From: Bacteroidaceae bacterium | Lineage (GTDB): Bacteria > Bacteroidota > Bacteroidia > Bacteroidales > Bacteroidaceae | Reading direction: 5' to 3' | Length of the DNA: 64,000 nucleotides | Assembly: GCA_017503645.1 (NCBI GenBank) | Contig: JAFVSR010000037.1 | Coordinates: forward strand, 1-64,000 | Shown: in pieces, positions 56,780-64,000 of the stretch | Position numbering within the stretch: the stretch's first letter is position 1 | Layout: each line of letters begins with the position of its first letter | Position numbers and translations under genes: made by a program | Notes under the pieces: model-generated | Seen by the model: the letters and a program-made list of their open reading frames with translations, nothing else | What the model was told of the DNA's origin: nothing | The model's database searches: none

Positions 56780-57792
56780 AGTTTCTCTTTTACACAGGAA
56801 TATGTTATCTTGATTGTAGCTATCACAAATGCGAAGAAAAGGAAAAGCACAACAGTTGACAACATTGAGAACGATTCGGGTTTCTGCGGCACATAGGCCG
56901 ACTGTATCACATTATACACCGGGGTGGCCTCCTGCAGTTTCACAAGTGCCATTTGCACCTGTGCCGCCATTTGGTTATAGGTAGCATAGGCGAGTTCAAC
57001 CTCACCGGCAAGAAAGTCGCGGCGCGCCTTGTAGGCGGGTGATGTCGAGGCATTATTTTCAACAAAATCGGTATATCGGTCCTGTGCAGCGTGATAACGC
57101 ACCTTCGCGCTGTCGCAAATGAGCGAGAGAGCCTCATAATCGGCACGCGTCTTGCTTGTGCGATATTCCTGTATAAAGCGGTTCAGGCCTGCAGTGACCG
57201 AATCGGCAAGCATCTTGCACACCTGCGGATTGGCATCGTAGGCCGTTATATTAACAAGCCCTTGCAGCTTGTTCACCTGGCAATTTACATTGGCCCTTAT
57301 GCGGGAGATAACCTCGACCGGAACATCGGCGCTATCGTCATAATGAGGTTCCTCGATACCGAAAAACGATTTTGCCCGGTCTATCAAACGCCCCCACCAA
57401 GTGGATTCGGGAGCAGTTGCCAAATAGGCTGCATAACTGCCATCGGTTCCGTTCAAAGGCATACGCGCAATGCGCGACACAAAATCCTTTGAGGATATTA
57501 TTGTGGGGTACAAATCTACCGAATATGCATCCTCGGATAGAAAGCCCAAGTTAATACCGGCCATTCCTGCAAGGCTCATTACTGCTGCATTATATCCCGT
57601 CTGGCGAGGTTCCATTGCCAGGATTGTTGTTGTGGAATATATGCGTGGCACACTCAATGCAACCACTACGGCAATCACAGCTGCAACAAGTGAATACTTC
57701 ACATACACAAGCCGCTTTCTCCACAACAGGAGCAGATAACGTTTCAACGATTGCAAATCCTCGCGCAATTCGTCTATCCTCGAAGTTCCCAT
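56761..57792 (-). CDS. Wzz-type chain-length determinant (first module)
   Basis: 343 residues. Two membrane helices (LVYVKYSLVAAVIAVVVALS near residues 28-48 and MLSTVVLFLFFAFVIATIKI near the end), with a helical periplasmic part (LADSVTAGLNRFIQEYRTSK, TRADYEALSLICDSAKVRYH). Like the second Wzz it lacks a kinase domain. The two share the pattern Y-P-x-I/L-I-x-S-K-x-F-V (YPTIISSKDFVSRI here, YPELIGSKEFLVDL there) but are clearly diverged. Confidence 0.9.
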   Translation of the reverse strand: MGTSRIDELREDLQSLKRYLLLLWRKRLVYVKYSLVAAVIAVVVALSVPRIYSTTTILAMEPRQTGYNAAVMSLAGMAGINLGFLSEDAYSVDLYPTIISSKDFVSRIARMPLNGTDGSYAAYLATAPESTWWGRLIDRAKSFFGIEEPHYDDSADVPVEVISRIRANVNCQVNKLQGLVNITAYDANPQVCKMLADSVTAGLNRFIQEYRTSKTRADYEALSLICDSAKVRYHAAQDRYTDFVENNASTSPAYKARRDFLAGEVELAYATYNQMAAQVQMALVKLQEATPVYNVIQSAYVPQKPESFSMLSTVVLFLFFAFVIATIKITYSCVKEKLWGAEA

Positions 57793-57816
57793 ACCTTAGT
57801 ATTTGTTCTATTTTTA

Positions 57817-60333
57817 CTATTTAAGCAGATTTATGATTGCCACAATCATTGTTGCAATGGAGGCGGTAGATGTTCCTATGGTTGCCATTTCGGTGGGCGT
57901 GAGTTTGTTTCTCATACTCTTGCGCGGAACAACTATTTCACAACCAGGTTCTACAACCTTTGACGAGTTTTTCGACACATTAACCACAGAGCCATTCATA
58001 TATATGATATATACACCTTTTTTATATGCACTGTTGCTGTATCCACCGGCGTGTTTTATGTAGTATTTTACGTTCTTACCCTTTTCGTAACTTACGGTAA
58101 TGGGATGACGCACCTCGCCGCTTATGCTTATAGTCGATGAATACTTGGGAATATTCAGGATGTCGCCTTCGCGCAATACCACATCACTCAACGAGCCGGG
58201 GTTCTCAATGGCCTCTTCCAGGTTTATTGCCACGGGATATACCTCGCCAAGGTTAAGTTTAAGCTGCATAAGCGAGTCGAGCAATGCCACATCGAGTTCC
58301 TTATCTTCGTCGCGCATACTCTCTTCGAGCATCTGTATTTGCGCCGTCTTCATTGCCGTTTCACGCTGCTTGCGCTCTTCGGCTGTCATTTTACGGTAAA
58401 GGCTGGCACCTTTCACATATGCCATATTTGTGACACCGCCCGCATCCTTTACAAGCTGGCTCAAACGATAATCCTTGGTGGGTATCACATAACCGCCTTC
58501 ATAATTCACACAACCTGTCACTTTCACTATATCCATTGTAGAATAGGATGGCGTGCGACGTACAAACACCTCGTCAAACGGTTCCAGAACAAAATTCTCG
58601 CCACCATCGACCATAAAGCCATCCTTATGTGCAAAACTATATGCCAAAGATTGTTGTTGGAGTTGCTCGGTTGATTTTGCATCTATTATAGTCCTATAGA
58701 CATCTATTTTCATTACCGATGCCGCGCGAGTGAGGCCACCGGCCTGCAATATCAAATCTTCAATGGTTGTGTTTTTCGCAAACTTATATTTTCCCGGCAA
58801 ATTAACCTCGCCGCTAATGCTTACAGTCTGTTCTCCAAGCATTTCGGCCGAGCTTGGGATGAAAAGCAGGTCGTTATTCTTCAACCTCACATCGGGAGCA
58901 GAGCCATCAAGGATTCCTCGCAGATTTATCGGTTCGTTCTCCAGTGTTTTGTCGAGATTGCGATGCTGCAACACCGCACGGTTCAGGAAAGCATCCTCCA
59001 CAACACCGCCGGCAGCGGCAACAAGCTCGCCCACCGTGGTTATCTTATTGCCAAGCTCATACTGCCCGGGATAGAACACGGCACCCGATATCTCTATCAT
59101 ATTGGAGAAACGCTGCAACATCTCCTCAACCTTTACATAATCGCCGTCTTTTAGTTCAAAAGCGGCAGCCTCGGGCTTGCTCACGGTGTGCATCGAATAT
59201 TCACGGCCGTTTTTGCGAATAACATTGAGGTTCTCGGTATAGGCATCACCGGCAAAGCCACCTGCATACGAAACGGCATCGAGCAGTGTTTCGTCGGCCT
59301 TCATCTCATATTTCATAGGGCGTTTTACCTTGCCTGCCAGCTCCACAATGTTTTGGTATGCACCAACGCTTATCACGTCGTTGTCTTGCAAGCGGACATC
59401 CGATGCCGTTTTACCGTTCAAGATATATTCATATACGTCGATTGATGCAATCTCTCTGCCGCCGCGGTACACTTTTATATCGCGCAATGTACCAACCTCG
59501 CTTATACCGCCGGCAGCATACAAGGCATTGAATGCCGTTGAGAATGCACTCACGGTATATGTTCCGGGAGCTACCACCTCGCCGTGTACCTGCACCTGCA
59601 CGGAACGTATGGAACCGAGTGACAGGCTTATTTGTGAGCCACTATATACATCGGCAAGTTTTTCTTTAATACAATCTTCGGCCTGTTTGACGGTGAGCCC
59701 GTTAAGGTGCACAAGCCCCACACCGTCTATAAACACTTTGCCATCGGGCGAAACACTCTCTTTTATATTGAACTGGGATGTACCCCACACATCTATTATA
59801 ACCTCGTCGCCTGCACCAAGCACATACTCACCGGGGGTGGGAATGTTCATCGATGGCTCAAAAGTGAGATATTCGTTATTGAATATATCGCGACCGAACA
59901 CCGCCGTCTCATCGGGTTCCTCCTCGGCGAACATATTGTCGAGCTCATCGACAAACATTGTTTCATCCTCGGGAATCAGGAACCTATTTTTTTCTTCATC
60001 GGCCTTGTCATCTTCAGCAACACGCCTCTCTTTTTTATTCTTGGAAACAAGTTTTTTGTCCGCGTTTGCATTCTTGCGGCTGCGGTCGAAGGAGTCCTCC
60101 TCATCATCCATCGACATAAATGACGGCTTGTTTTTTTGCGCTTTGGATTTTATGCGTTGCAACTGCTCAAGGGTTACTCCCTGCTTCATCAATTTAGTTG
60201 CAATATCCTGCTGTGATGTGCCTTTCTCCTGCTCGGCCATAATTATCTCCACCACCTTGTCGTCGGACAAAGATTGCGCATAGGATGCGCCGGCCATTAT
60301 AGAAACCACAAGCAAAAACAGTAATCTTTTCAT
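57817..60333 (-). CDS. Wza-type polysaccharide export protein with multiple SLBB domains
   Basis: 838 residues. Signal peptide MKRLLFLLVVSIMAGASYAQ; a charged, disordered segment at about 60-140; then the polysaccharide-export (Wza) domain YVLGAGDEVIIDVWGTSQFN and five to six SLBB beta-grasp repeats (VQVHGEVVAPGTYTV; VELAGKVKRPMKYEM; IEISGAVFYPGQYEL; VSISGEVNLPGKYKF; ISISGEVRHPITVSY). A C-terminal hydrophobic helix ends it. It would form the outer-membrane/periplasmic exit channel. It follows the priming transferase after 13 bases. Confidence 0.92.
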   Translation of the reverse strand: MKRLLFLLVVSIMAGASYAQSLSDDKVVEIIMAEQEKGTSQQDIATKLMKQGVTLEQLQRIKSKAQKNKPSFMSMDDEEDSFDRSRKNANADKKLVSKNKKERRVAEDDKADEEKNRFLIPEDETMFVDELDNMFAEEEPDETAVFGRDIFNNEYLTFEPSMNIPTPGEYVLGAGDEVIIDVWGTSQFNIKESVSPDGKVFIDGVGLVHLNGLTVKQAEDCIKEKLADVYSGSQISLSLGSIRSVQVQVHGEVVAPGTYTVSAFSTAFNALYAAGGISEVGTLRDIKVYRGGREIASIDVYEYILNGKTASDVRLQDNDVISVGAYQNIVELAGKVKRPMKYEMKADETLLDAVSYAGGFAGDAYTENLNVIRKNGREYSMHTVSKPEAAAFELKDGDYVKVEEMLQRFSNMIEISGAVFYPGQYELGNKITTVGELVAAAGGVVEDAFLNRAVLQHRNLDKTLENEPINLRGILDGSAPDVRLKNNDLLFIPSSAEMLGEQTVSISGEVNLPGKYKFAKNTTIEDLILQAGGLTRAASVMKIDVYRTIIDAKSTEQLQQQSLAYSFAHKDGFMVDGGENFVLEPFDEVFVRRTPSYSTMDIVKVTGCVNYEGGYVIPTKDYRLSQLVKDAGGVTNMAYVKGASLYRKMTAEERKQRETAMKTAQIQMLEESMRDEDKELDVALLDSLMQLKLNLGEVYPVAINLEEAIENPGSLSDVVLREGDILNIPKYSSTISISGEVRHPITVSYEKGKNVKYYIKHAGGYSNSAYKKGVYIIYMNGSVVNVSKNSSKVVEPGCEIVVPRKSMRNKLTPTEMATIGTSTASIATMIVAIINLLK

Positions 60334-60346
60334 AACATTATCGGTA

Positions 60347-60979
60347 TTATATCTTTTTTCCTTTGAGTATATACAGCACCGTTATCACTATTATCTTCAA
60401 ATCGAGCCACAAGCCGCGCTTTTGCAGATAATCCAAATCCATATCAAGCCTTATGAGCATCTTCTCCATCGTATCGGTATATCCGTTATATACCGATGCG
60501 GGCGACGTGAGCCCGGGGCGCATAAGATAGACGTACCTGTAATCGGCATTGTGCTGCATTATTTTATCTATAAAAAACTTACGTTCGGGGCGAGGGCCCA
60601 CAAAGGACATATCGCCAACAAAAACATTCCACAGCTGCGGCAATTCATCGAGATGATGCTCGCGCAAAAAACGGCCGAATGGGGTGAGGCGCTCATCGTC
60701 CTTGACTGCGAGGTTGGGCTCATCGTTATCTTCGGAGCCCACACGCATTGTGCGATATTTAAGTATATAAAACGGCCTGCCTTTGTAGCCTATACGTTCT
60801 TGTCTGAAGATTACAGGCCCGTCGCCCTGCATACGCAGTCTTATGTATATGTAGAGAAACAGAGGAGAGAGGAACAACATACCCGCAAGCGAACATAACA
60901 CATCGAAAATGCGTTTTATTATTCGCTGGAGGAGATTCATCCCATCGCAATATTTGGATTTACTTTGTGCTTTTCCCAT
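60347..60979 (-). CDS. Undecaprenyl-phosphate sugar phosphotransferase (priming enzyme)
   Basis: 210 residues (or 197 from the ATG at 60940, MNLLQRIIKRIFDVLCSLAG, which fits family N-termini better). PglC/WbaP-type catalytic domain: a re-entrant membrane helix, IFRQERIGYKGRPFYILKYR with TMR, RFLREHHLDELPQLWNVFVG, DMSFVGPRP. It starts lipid-linked repeat-unit synthesis by moving a sugar-1-phosphate to undecaprenyl phosphate. First gene of the locus, ~100-140 nt after its promoter. Confidence 0.92.
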   Translation of the reverse strand: MGKAQSKSKYCDGMNLLQRIIKRIFDVLCSLAGMLFLSPLFLYIYIRLRMQGDGPVIFRQERIGYKGRPFYILKYRTMRVGSEDNDEPNLAVKDDERLTPFGRFLREHHLDELPQLWNVFVGDMSFVGPRPERKFFIDKIMQHNADYRYVYLMRPGLTSPASVYNGYTDTMEKMLIRLDMDLDYLQKRGLWLDLKIIVITVLYILKGKKI

Positions 60980-60991
60980 CTATAAAAGACT

Positions 60992-61008
60992 GTTATCAAT
61001 ATGATAAC
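60992..61008 (-). promoter_or_regulatory. Small perfect palindrome in the polysaccharide-operon leader
   Basis: GTTATCA, three bases, TGATAAC. It lies between the promoter and the first gene and could be an operator or RNA hairpin. Nothing else recognisable stands in 60980-61080. Confidence 0.35.
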
Positions 61009-61082
61009 TGCAAATGCGTTTTTTTATTGTGCAAAAAACCGTTTTTGTGCGCGTTGCGCGGTATATTATAAATAAACGAAGC

Positions 61083-61114
61083 CAAAGATAGTTATTTTAC
61101 CGATACCACGCAAA
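61083..61114 (-). promoter_or_regulatory. Promoter of the polysaccharide operon
   Basis: Minus strand: TTTG (61114-61111), 20 nt, TATCTTTG (61090-61083). It sits in the 175-nt gap just after the SpoIID-like gene, so the operon can be read on its own or through from upstream; no terminator was found between them. Confidence 0.75.
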
Positions 61115-61154
61115 GCAAAGCGGGAAATTATAAATGCAAACGGGAAATAACATA

Positions 61155-62441
61155 CTAATCCACAGGAGCAAGAACAGCCCCGGGATAATAGTGCCGCAAA
61201 ATATCTTCATAGGAACAGCCACGCTCGCCCATCACAGCCGCACCAATTTGGCAGAGCCCTACACCGTGCCCCCACCCTGCGCCTTTGAACAGGAAACATA
61301 TAGTGCCCTGCCGTTCTATTTTATCGACCACAAAGGCCGAGCTATACAGGTGAGTGGGCGACAGCCAGCGCCTTATTTCCAACTCCTTACCAACAACCCG
61401 CACGGCCCTGCTGCCAACTATGCGCAGCTTCACCAGACGGCCCGATGCCCCGCGCTCCACAGGCTGCAGCTCCTCTATCAAGCCAAAGTCTATACCCGAG
61501 CGCTCTGCCACCAAACGCGACAGTTCTTCCTGCGAATACTCAACCTGCCAGCGGTAAAAGTCATTTGTCTCGCGGTCATAATTGTTAAGCACCTGCGACA
61601 GCACCTCGGGCGCCACAGAGGAGCAGAAGGCATCGGGGGTACTCTCAATCCACGCACGTGCACCCTCCTCGGTTTCAAGCAGGGGCAGTGGTTCTTTGTG
61701 CGGTGTATCGCGGAACGCCTGCAAATACTCATAATCGACATCCTCCCAACAGGCCGAGAAACGCTCTGTGGCACCGCCGCAGCATTTGCTGAAGCGGGCA
61801 TCGCACACCTCGCCGTCATATTTAAGCACAAGGTTTTCGGTAGCTTTCACTGCCGCCTGCACATTGGGATTGATGGCACGTGTGAGCCCCTGGTAGCGTT
61901 GGCAATGGTCATCGGCACAGAGGTCGAAGAGGGCGTGGTCCTCGCGGGCATACCAGCGCACCACCTCATCGGGAGTTTCGTGGCCAAGCACTGCCGCCTG
62001 CACACGCTCCTTGCGATGCAACTGCGCATATAACCAGCTGCGCGATATCACGGTATGTGCCTTAAGGAATTCGAGCGAACTTGTCGCCGACATTTCCGAC
62101 GATATCACACTCACCAGATAATCCTCGATAAAAAGGCGGTTTATGGCACGCACCTGGCCGTTTTCCACTATAAAACGGAGTTCCCCTTTGAAGGTTTGGT
62201 TCTCCCTGCGCTGCCAATGGAAATTAACACCTATGAGCACATCGTAGAGCACAAAACGGTATTCATCGGCAGCGGGAACAAAGGAGAATTCATCACTTTC
62301 GACGCCATTGAACAACAGGCGGTTTCCTTCGATGGAAACAGCGTTTTTCGCGGTCACAAGTTGCCCATTGCAGCGAAACTCACCCAGCAGTTCAAACTCC
62401 ACCTGCGGAGCTATGAGAATACCTACATCAACCGTTCTCAT
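61155..62441 (-). CDS. SpoIID/LytB-domain protein
   Basis: 428 residues. SpoIID core: LVSVISSEMSATSSLEFLKA followed by HTVISRSWLYAQL, and the C-terminal GAGWGHGVGLCQIGAAVMGE plus YEDILRHYYPGA. In Bacillus, SpoIID is a lytic transglycosylase acting on peptidoglycan; the conserved Glu of SSEM is kept. The N-terminus (MRTVDVGILIAPQVEFELLG) shows no signal peptide, which is odd for a wall enzyme. Start at 62441 overlaps the upstream stop as ATGA; a longer frame to 62465 exists. Confidence 0.85.
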   Translation of the reverse strand: MRTVDVGILIAPQVEFELLGEFRCNGQLVTAKNAVSIEGNRLLFNGVESDEFSFVPAADEYRFVLYDVLIGVNFHWQRRENQTFKGELRFIVENGQVRAINRLFIEDYLVSVISSEMSATSSLEFLKAHTVISRSWLYAQLHRKERVQAAVLGHETPDEVVRWYAREDHALFDLCADDHCQRYQGLTRAINPNVQAAVKATENLVLKYDGEVCDARFSKCCGGATERFSACWEDVDYEYLQAFRDTPHKEPLPLLETEEGARAWIESTPDAFCSSVAPEVLSQVLNNYDRETNDFYRWQVEYSQEELSRLVAERSGIDFGLIEELQPVERGASGRLVKLRIVGSRAVRVVGKELEIRRWLSPTHLYSSAFVVDKIERQGTICFLFKGAGWGHGVGLCQIGAAVMGERGCSYEDILRHYYPGAVLAPVD

Positions 62442-64000
62442 AGTATATCGCCAATGGTTTCGCACACATCGTCGGCCGCATCATCGTCAATGGCAACCTC
62501 ACGCAGAATAGCCGCAGCCTCATCGGGTGTTATATTCTTGTAGTCACATTCGCGGGGAGTTATGAGCAAGCCTGCCATATCCAATGTACCCGGGCTCACA
62601 AGGCGCTGCGCATCGTCTGCGGCATCGTAACAGGCGGGGCGATGCTTGGCACGGGGAACAACCACAAGCACATAGCCCTGCGCGGGAGAGTAGTACGACA
62701 CAACATTCATTCGCGGTTCGCACTCGCCATTCACAACGGGGATAGCCGCTGCAAGGCTGTTCATAAATTCCACTGCACCGCTCACGCAATCGGCCACCAC
62801 CATAAAGAGGGGGAGCACATAGCCCGTAACGCGATAGAGGGCACTGCCGCTGCTTATGTACACAGGCTGCAAACCATCCTCAACTGCCTCGCTCCACTGC
62901 TCGCCAAGAAGGGGGATATCAACAGCCCTCACTGCCTGCAAATGGGCGTGGTCGGGGGCCGAAGCACCGCATTTTGCCCCATTATAGAAAACCGCCATTC
63001 CCTGCCAAGTGCGCGACAGGTGCAGCATATCGGCAAGCAACGTATTCAGTTTTTGCGGTGTATGTTTCTCATTTACTATGGTAAAGTGAAACGGCAATAT
63101 GGGGAAGGGGTTCACAAGCACCGTGAGGGAGCCCATTGCACGCAGGCTCTGTTGGGCGGCAGGCCTGTTCTGACCACACAGGAAGCAGGGGCGCGCCGCC
63201 AGCGATGCGGCATCTACTTTGGCCGCCGTGGATACTGCACGCGCAGGGTTGTATTGCAATGAAAGACCATTGCCAAGCGAGCGTACGCTCACGGCCTGCA
63301 ACGCATCGTAGCGTGCCGCGGCATCGGGCCATTGTGAGAGCTGCTTGGTGTAGAAATCCTCCAATTCATCGAGCGATGGAACAGCCAGTTCTTTTACCAA
63401 CTGCAAGCGCGCCTGCAACTCAGCAGTGCGTATGGAGTCTTTATATGTGTTATGGGCATTTACCTTGGCGTGCGACAGAGCCGCATCGGAATTGCCGCCC
63501 CAACGGCGGCACAGATAAAGCACATCATATATTCGCCCTATACGATAGCGGCGGGATATTTGCAAGCCCACGGCATAATCCTCGCCATAGCTCACATTGG
63601 GAAAGCCCACCGAACGGATAACCGGGGTGTAAAAGGCACGAGGAGCACCCAAGCCGTTTATGCGCAGGGCATTGTTGCGCCCGTTCTCCTCGCTCCACTC
63701 GCGGTGGTCTATCACGCCGGGAGGCAGGGTATTGAGGTCGAAATCACATATCCTATATGTACCCACCAGCATAGCACACTGCTGTTTGTAGAATTCATCC
63801 ACTATCTGTTGCAGGGTGGCAGGCGAGCTGTAGAGGTCGTCGCTGTCGAGCTGCACCGCAAAACGGCCGCACGAAGGGCTGTTCACAGCCTCGTTCCAGC
63901 AACCGCCAATACCCAAATCGGTGCGGGTGGGGATTATATGCACCACCCTGTCGTCGCCAAAGGCATCTATTATCTCCGAAGTGCCATCGGTGGAGTGATT
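62438..64000 (-). CDS. GT2 domain fused to DUF4922 (HIT-superfamily phosphorylase-like) domain, 5' end outside window
   Basis: At least 520 residues; the frame is open to the window end. The first ~200 residues in view are GT2: NHSTDGTSEIIDAFGDDRVV, GGCWNEAV, FAVQLDSDDLYSSPATL. From about 240 on comes DUF4922, related to Ap4A/GDP-galactose phosphorylases: PCFLCGQNRP (CxxC, probably zinc), NPFPILPFHFTIVNEKH, and the His motif DHAHLQA, where the second His would be the nucleophile. The role of the fusion is unknown; a nucleotide-sugar metabolism link is inference. It is translationally coupled to the SpoIID-like gene. Confidence 0.85.
   Translation of the reverse strand, partial: NHSTDGTSEIIDAFGDDRVVHIIPTRTDLGIGGCWNEAVNSPSCGRFAVQLDSDDLYSSPATLQQIVDEFYKQQCAMLVGTYRICDFDLNTLPPGVIDHREWSEENGRNNALRINGLGAPRAFYTPVIRSVGFPNVSYGEDYAVGLQISRRYRIGRIYDVLYLCRRWGGNSDAALSHAKVNAHNTYKDSIRTAELQARLQLVKELAVPSLDELEDFYTKQLSQWPDAAARYDALQAVSVRSLGNGLSLQYNPARAVSTAAKVDAASLAARPCFLCGQNRPAAQQSLRAMGSLTVLVNPFPILPFHFTIVNEKHTPQKLNTLLADMLHLSRTWQGMAVFYNGAKCGASAPDHAHLQAVRAVDIPLLGEQWSEAVEDGLQPVYISSGSALYRVTGYVLPLFMVVADCVSGAVEFMNSLAAAIPVVNGECEPRMNVVSYYSPAQGYVLVVVPRAKHRPACYDAADDAQRLVSPGTLDMAGLLITPRECDYKNITPDEAAAILREVAIDDDAADDVCETIGDIL

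Noticed and set aside
59330..60283. 317-codon plus-strand frame opposite the Wza-type gene
   Set aside because: Ser/Thr/Pro-rich antisense shadow of the SLBB gene.
61134..62033. 299-codon plus-strand frame opposite the SpoIID-like gene
   Set aside because: No recognisable motif; the minus strand shows clear SpoIID signatures.

Overview
The window looks like chromosomal DNA of a gut-type member of the order Bacteroidales (phylum Bacteroidota). The evidence is a SecA of about 1,100 residues with an N-terminal insertion, the run rimP-nusA-infB-cvpA-sufBCDS-rnhB, the ribosomal run rplM-rpsI-rpsB-tsf, a coaX/outer-membrane/TPR/lptC/CNNM/PPIase operon, and repeated promoters of the Bacteroides type (TTTG or TTGC, about 19 nt, then TAnnTTTG) with almost no Shine-Dalgarno sites. 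No phage, IS element, integrase or CRISPR array was seen.

Layout. 1-3.5 kb: a palindromic intergenic repeat and a minus-strand operon of accessory proteins (MORN repeats, Sel1/TPR repeats, DUF1963). 3.7-7.5 kb: secA and a small acidic protein, closed by a terminator. 7.6-14.4 kb: a TetR-controlled RND efflux operon (regulator, outer-membrane channel, adaptor lipoprotein, pump, PII-like protein). The TetR promoter overlaps a perfect palindrome and the mRNA may be nearly leaderless. 14.6-18.1 kb: a small secreted protein, then an Lnb/DUF4105-type membrane protein overlapping an alkaline-phosphatase-fold protein that has lost its catalytic residues. 18.2-25.9 kb: coaX followed by envelope-biogenesis genes. 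26-28.4 kb: tRNA-Asn, a C-terminal processing protease and a small membrane protein. 28.5-29.7 kb: a frameshifted ATP-grasp-like gene. 29.8-40.4 kb: the translation/transcription-factor and Fe-S assembly run, with a possible attenuator in front of rimP. 40.5-43.3 kb: tsf, rpsB, rpsI and rplM on the minus strand, with two candidate structured leaders. 43.4 kb: tRNA-Leu.

43.7-61.1 kb is a surface-polysaccharide locus. Two GT2 glycosyltransferases lie on the plus strand. On the minus strand a large operon starts at about 61.1 kb: priming sugar transferase, Wza-type exporter, Wzz, ligase/polymerase, Wzi, lipoprotein, acetyltransferase, flippase, then a GT4 enzyme. A second module follows with its own Wzz, flippase, acetyltransferase and EpsG-type polymerase. 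Two Wzz/Wzx/acetyltransferase/polymerase sets therefore sit next to each other, with few glycosyltransferases and no tyrosine kinase.

61.2-64 kb: a SpoIID/LytB-domain protein and, running off the window end, a fusion of a GT2 domain with a DUF4922 (HIT-superfamily nucleotide-phosphorylase-like) domain. Functional assignments rest on motif and context reading; no database search was run.
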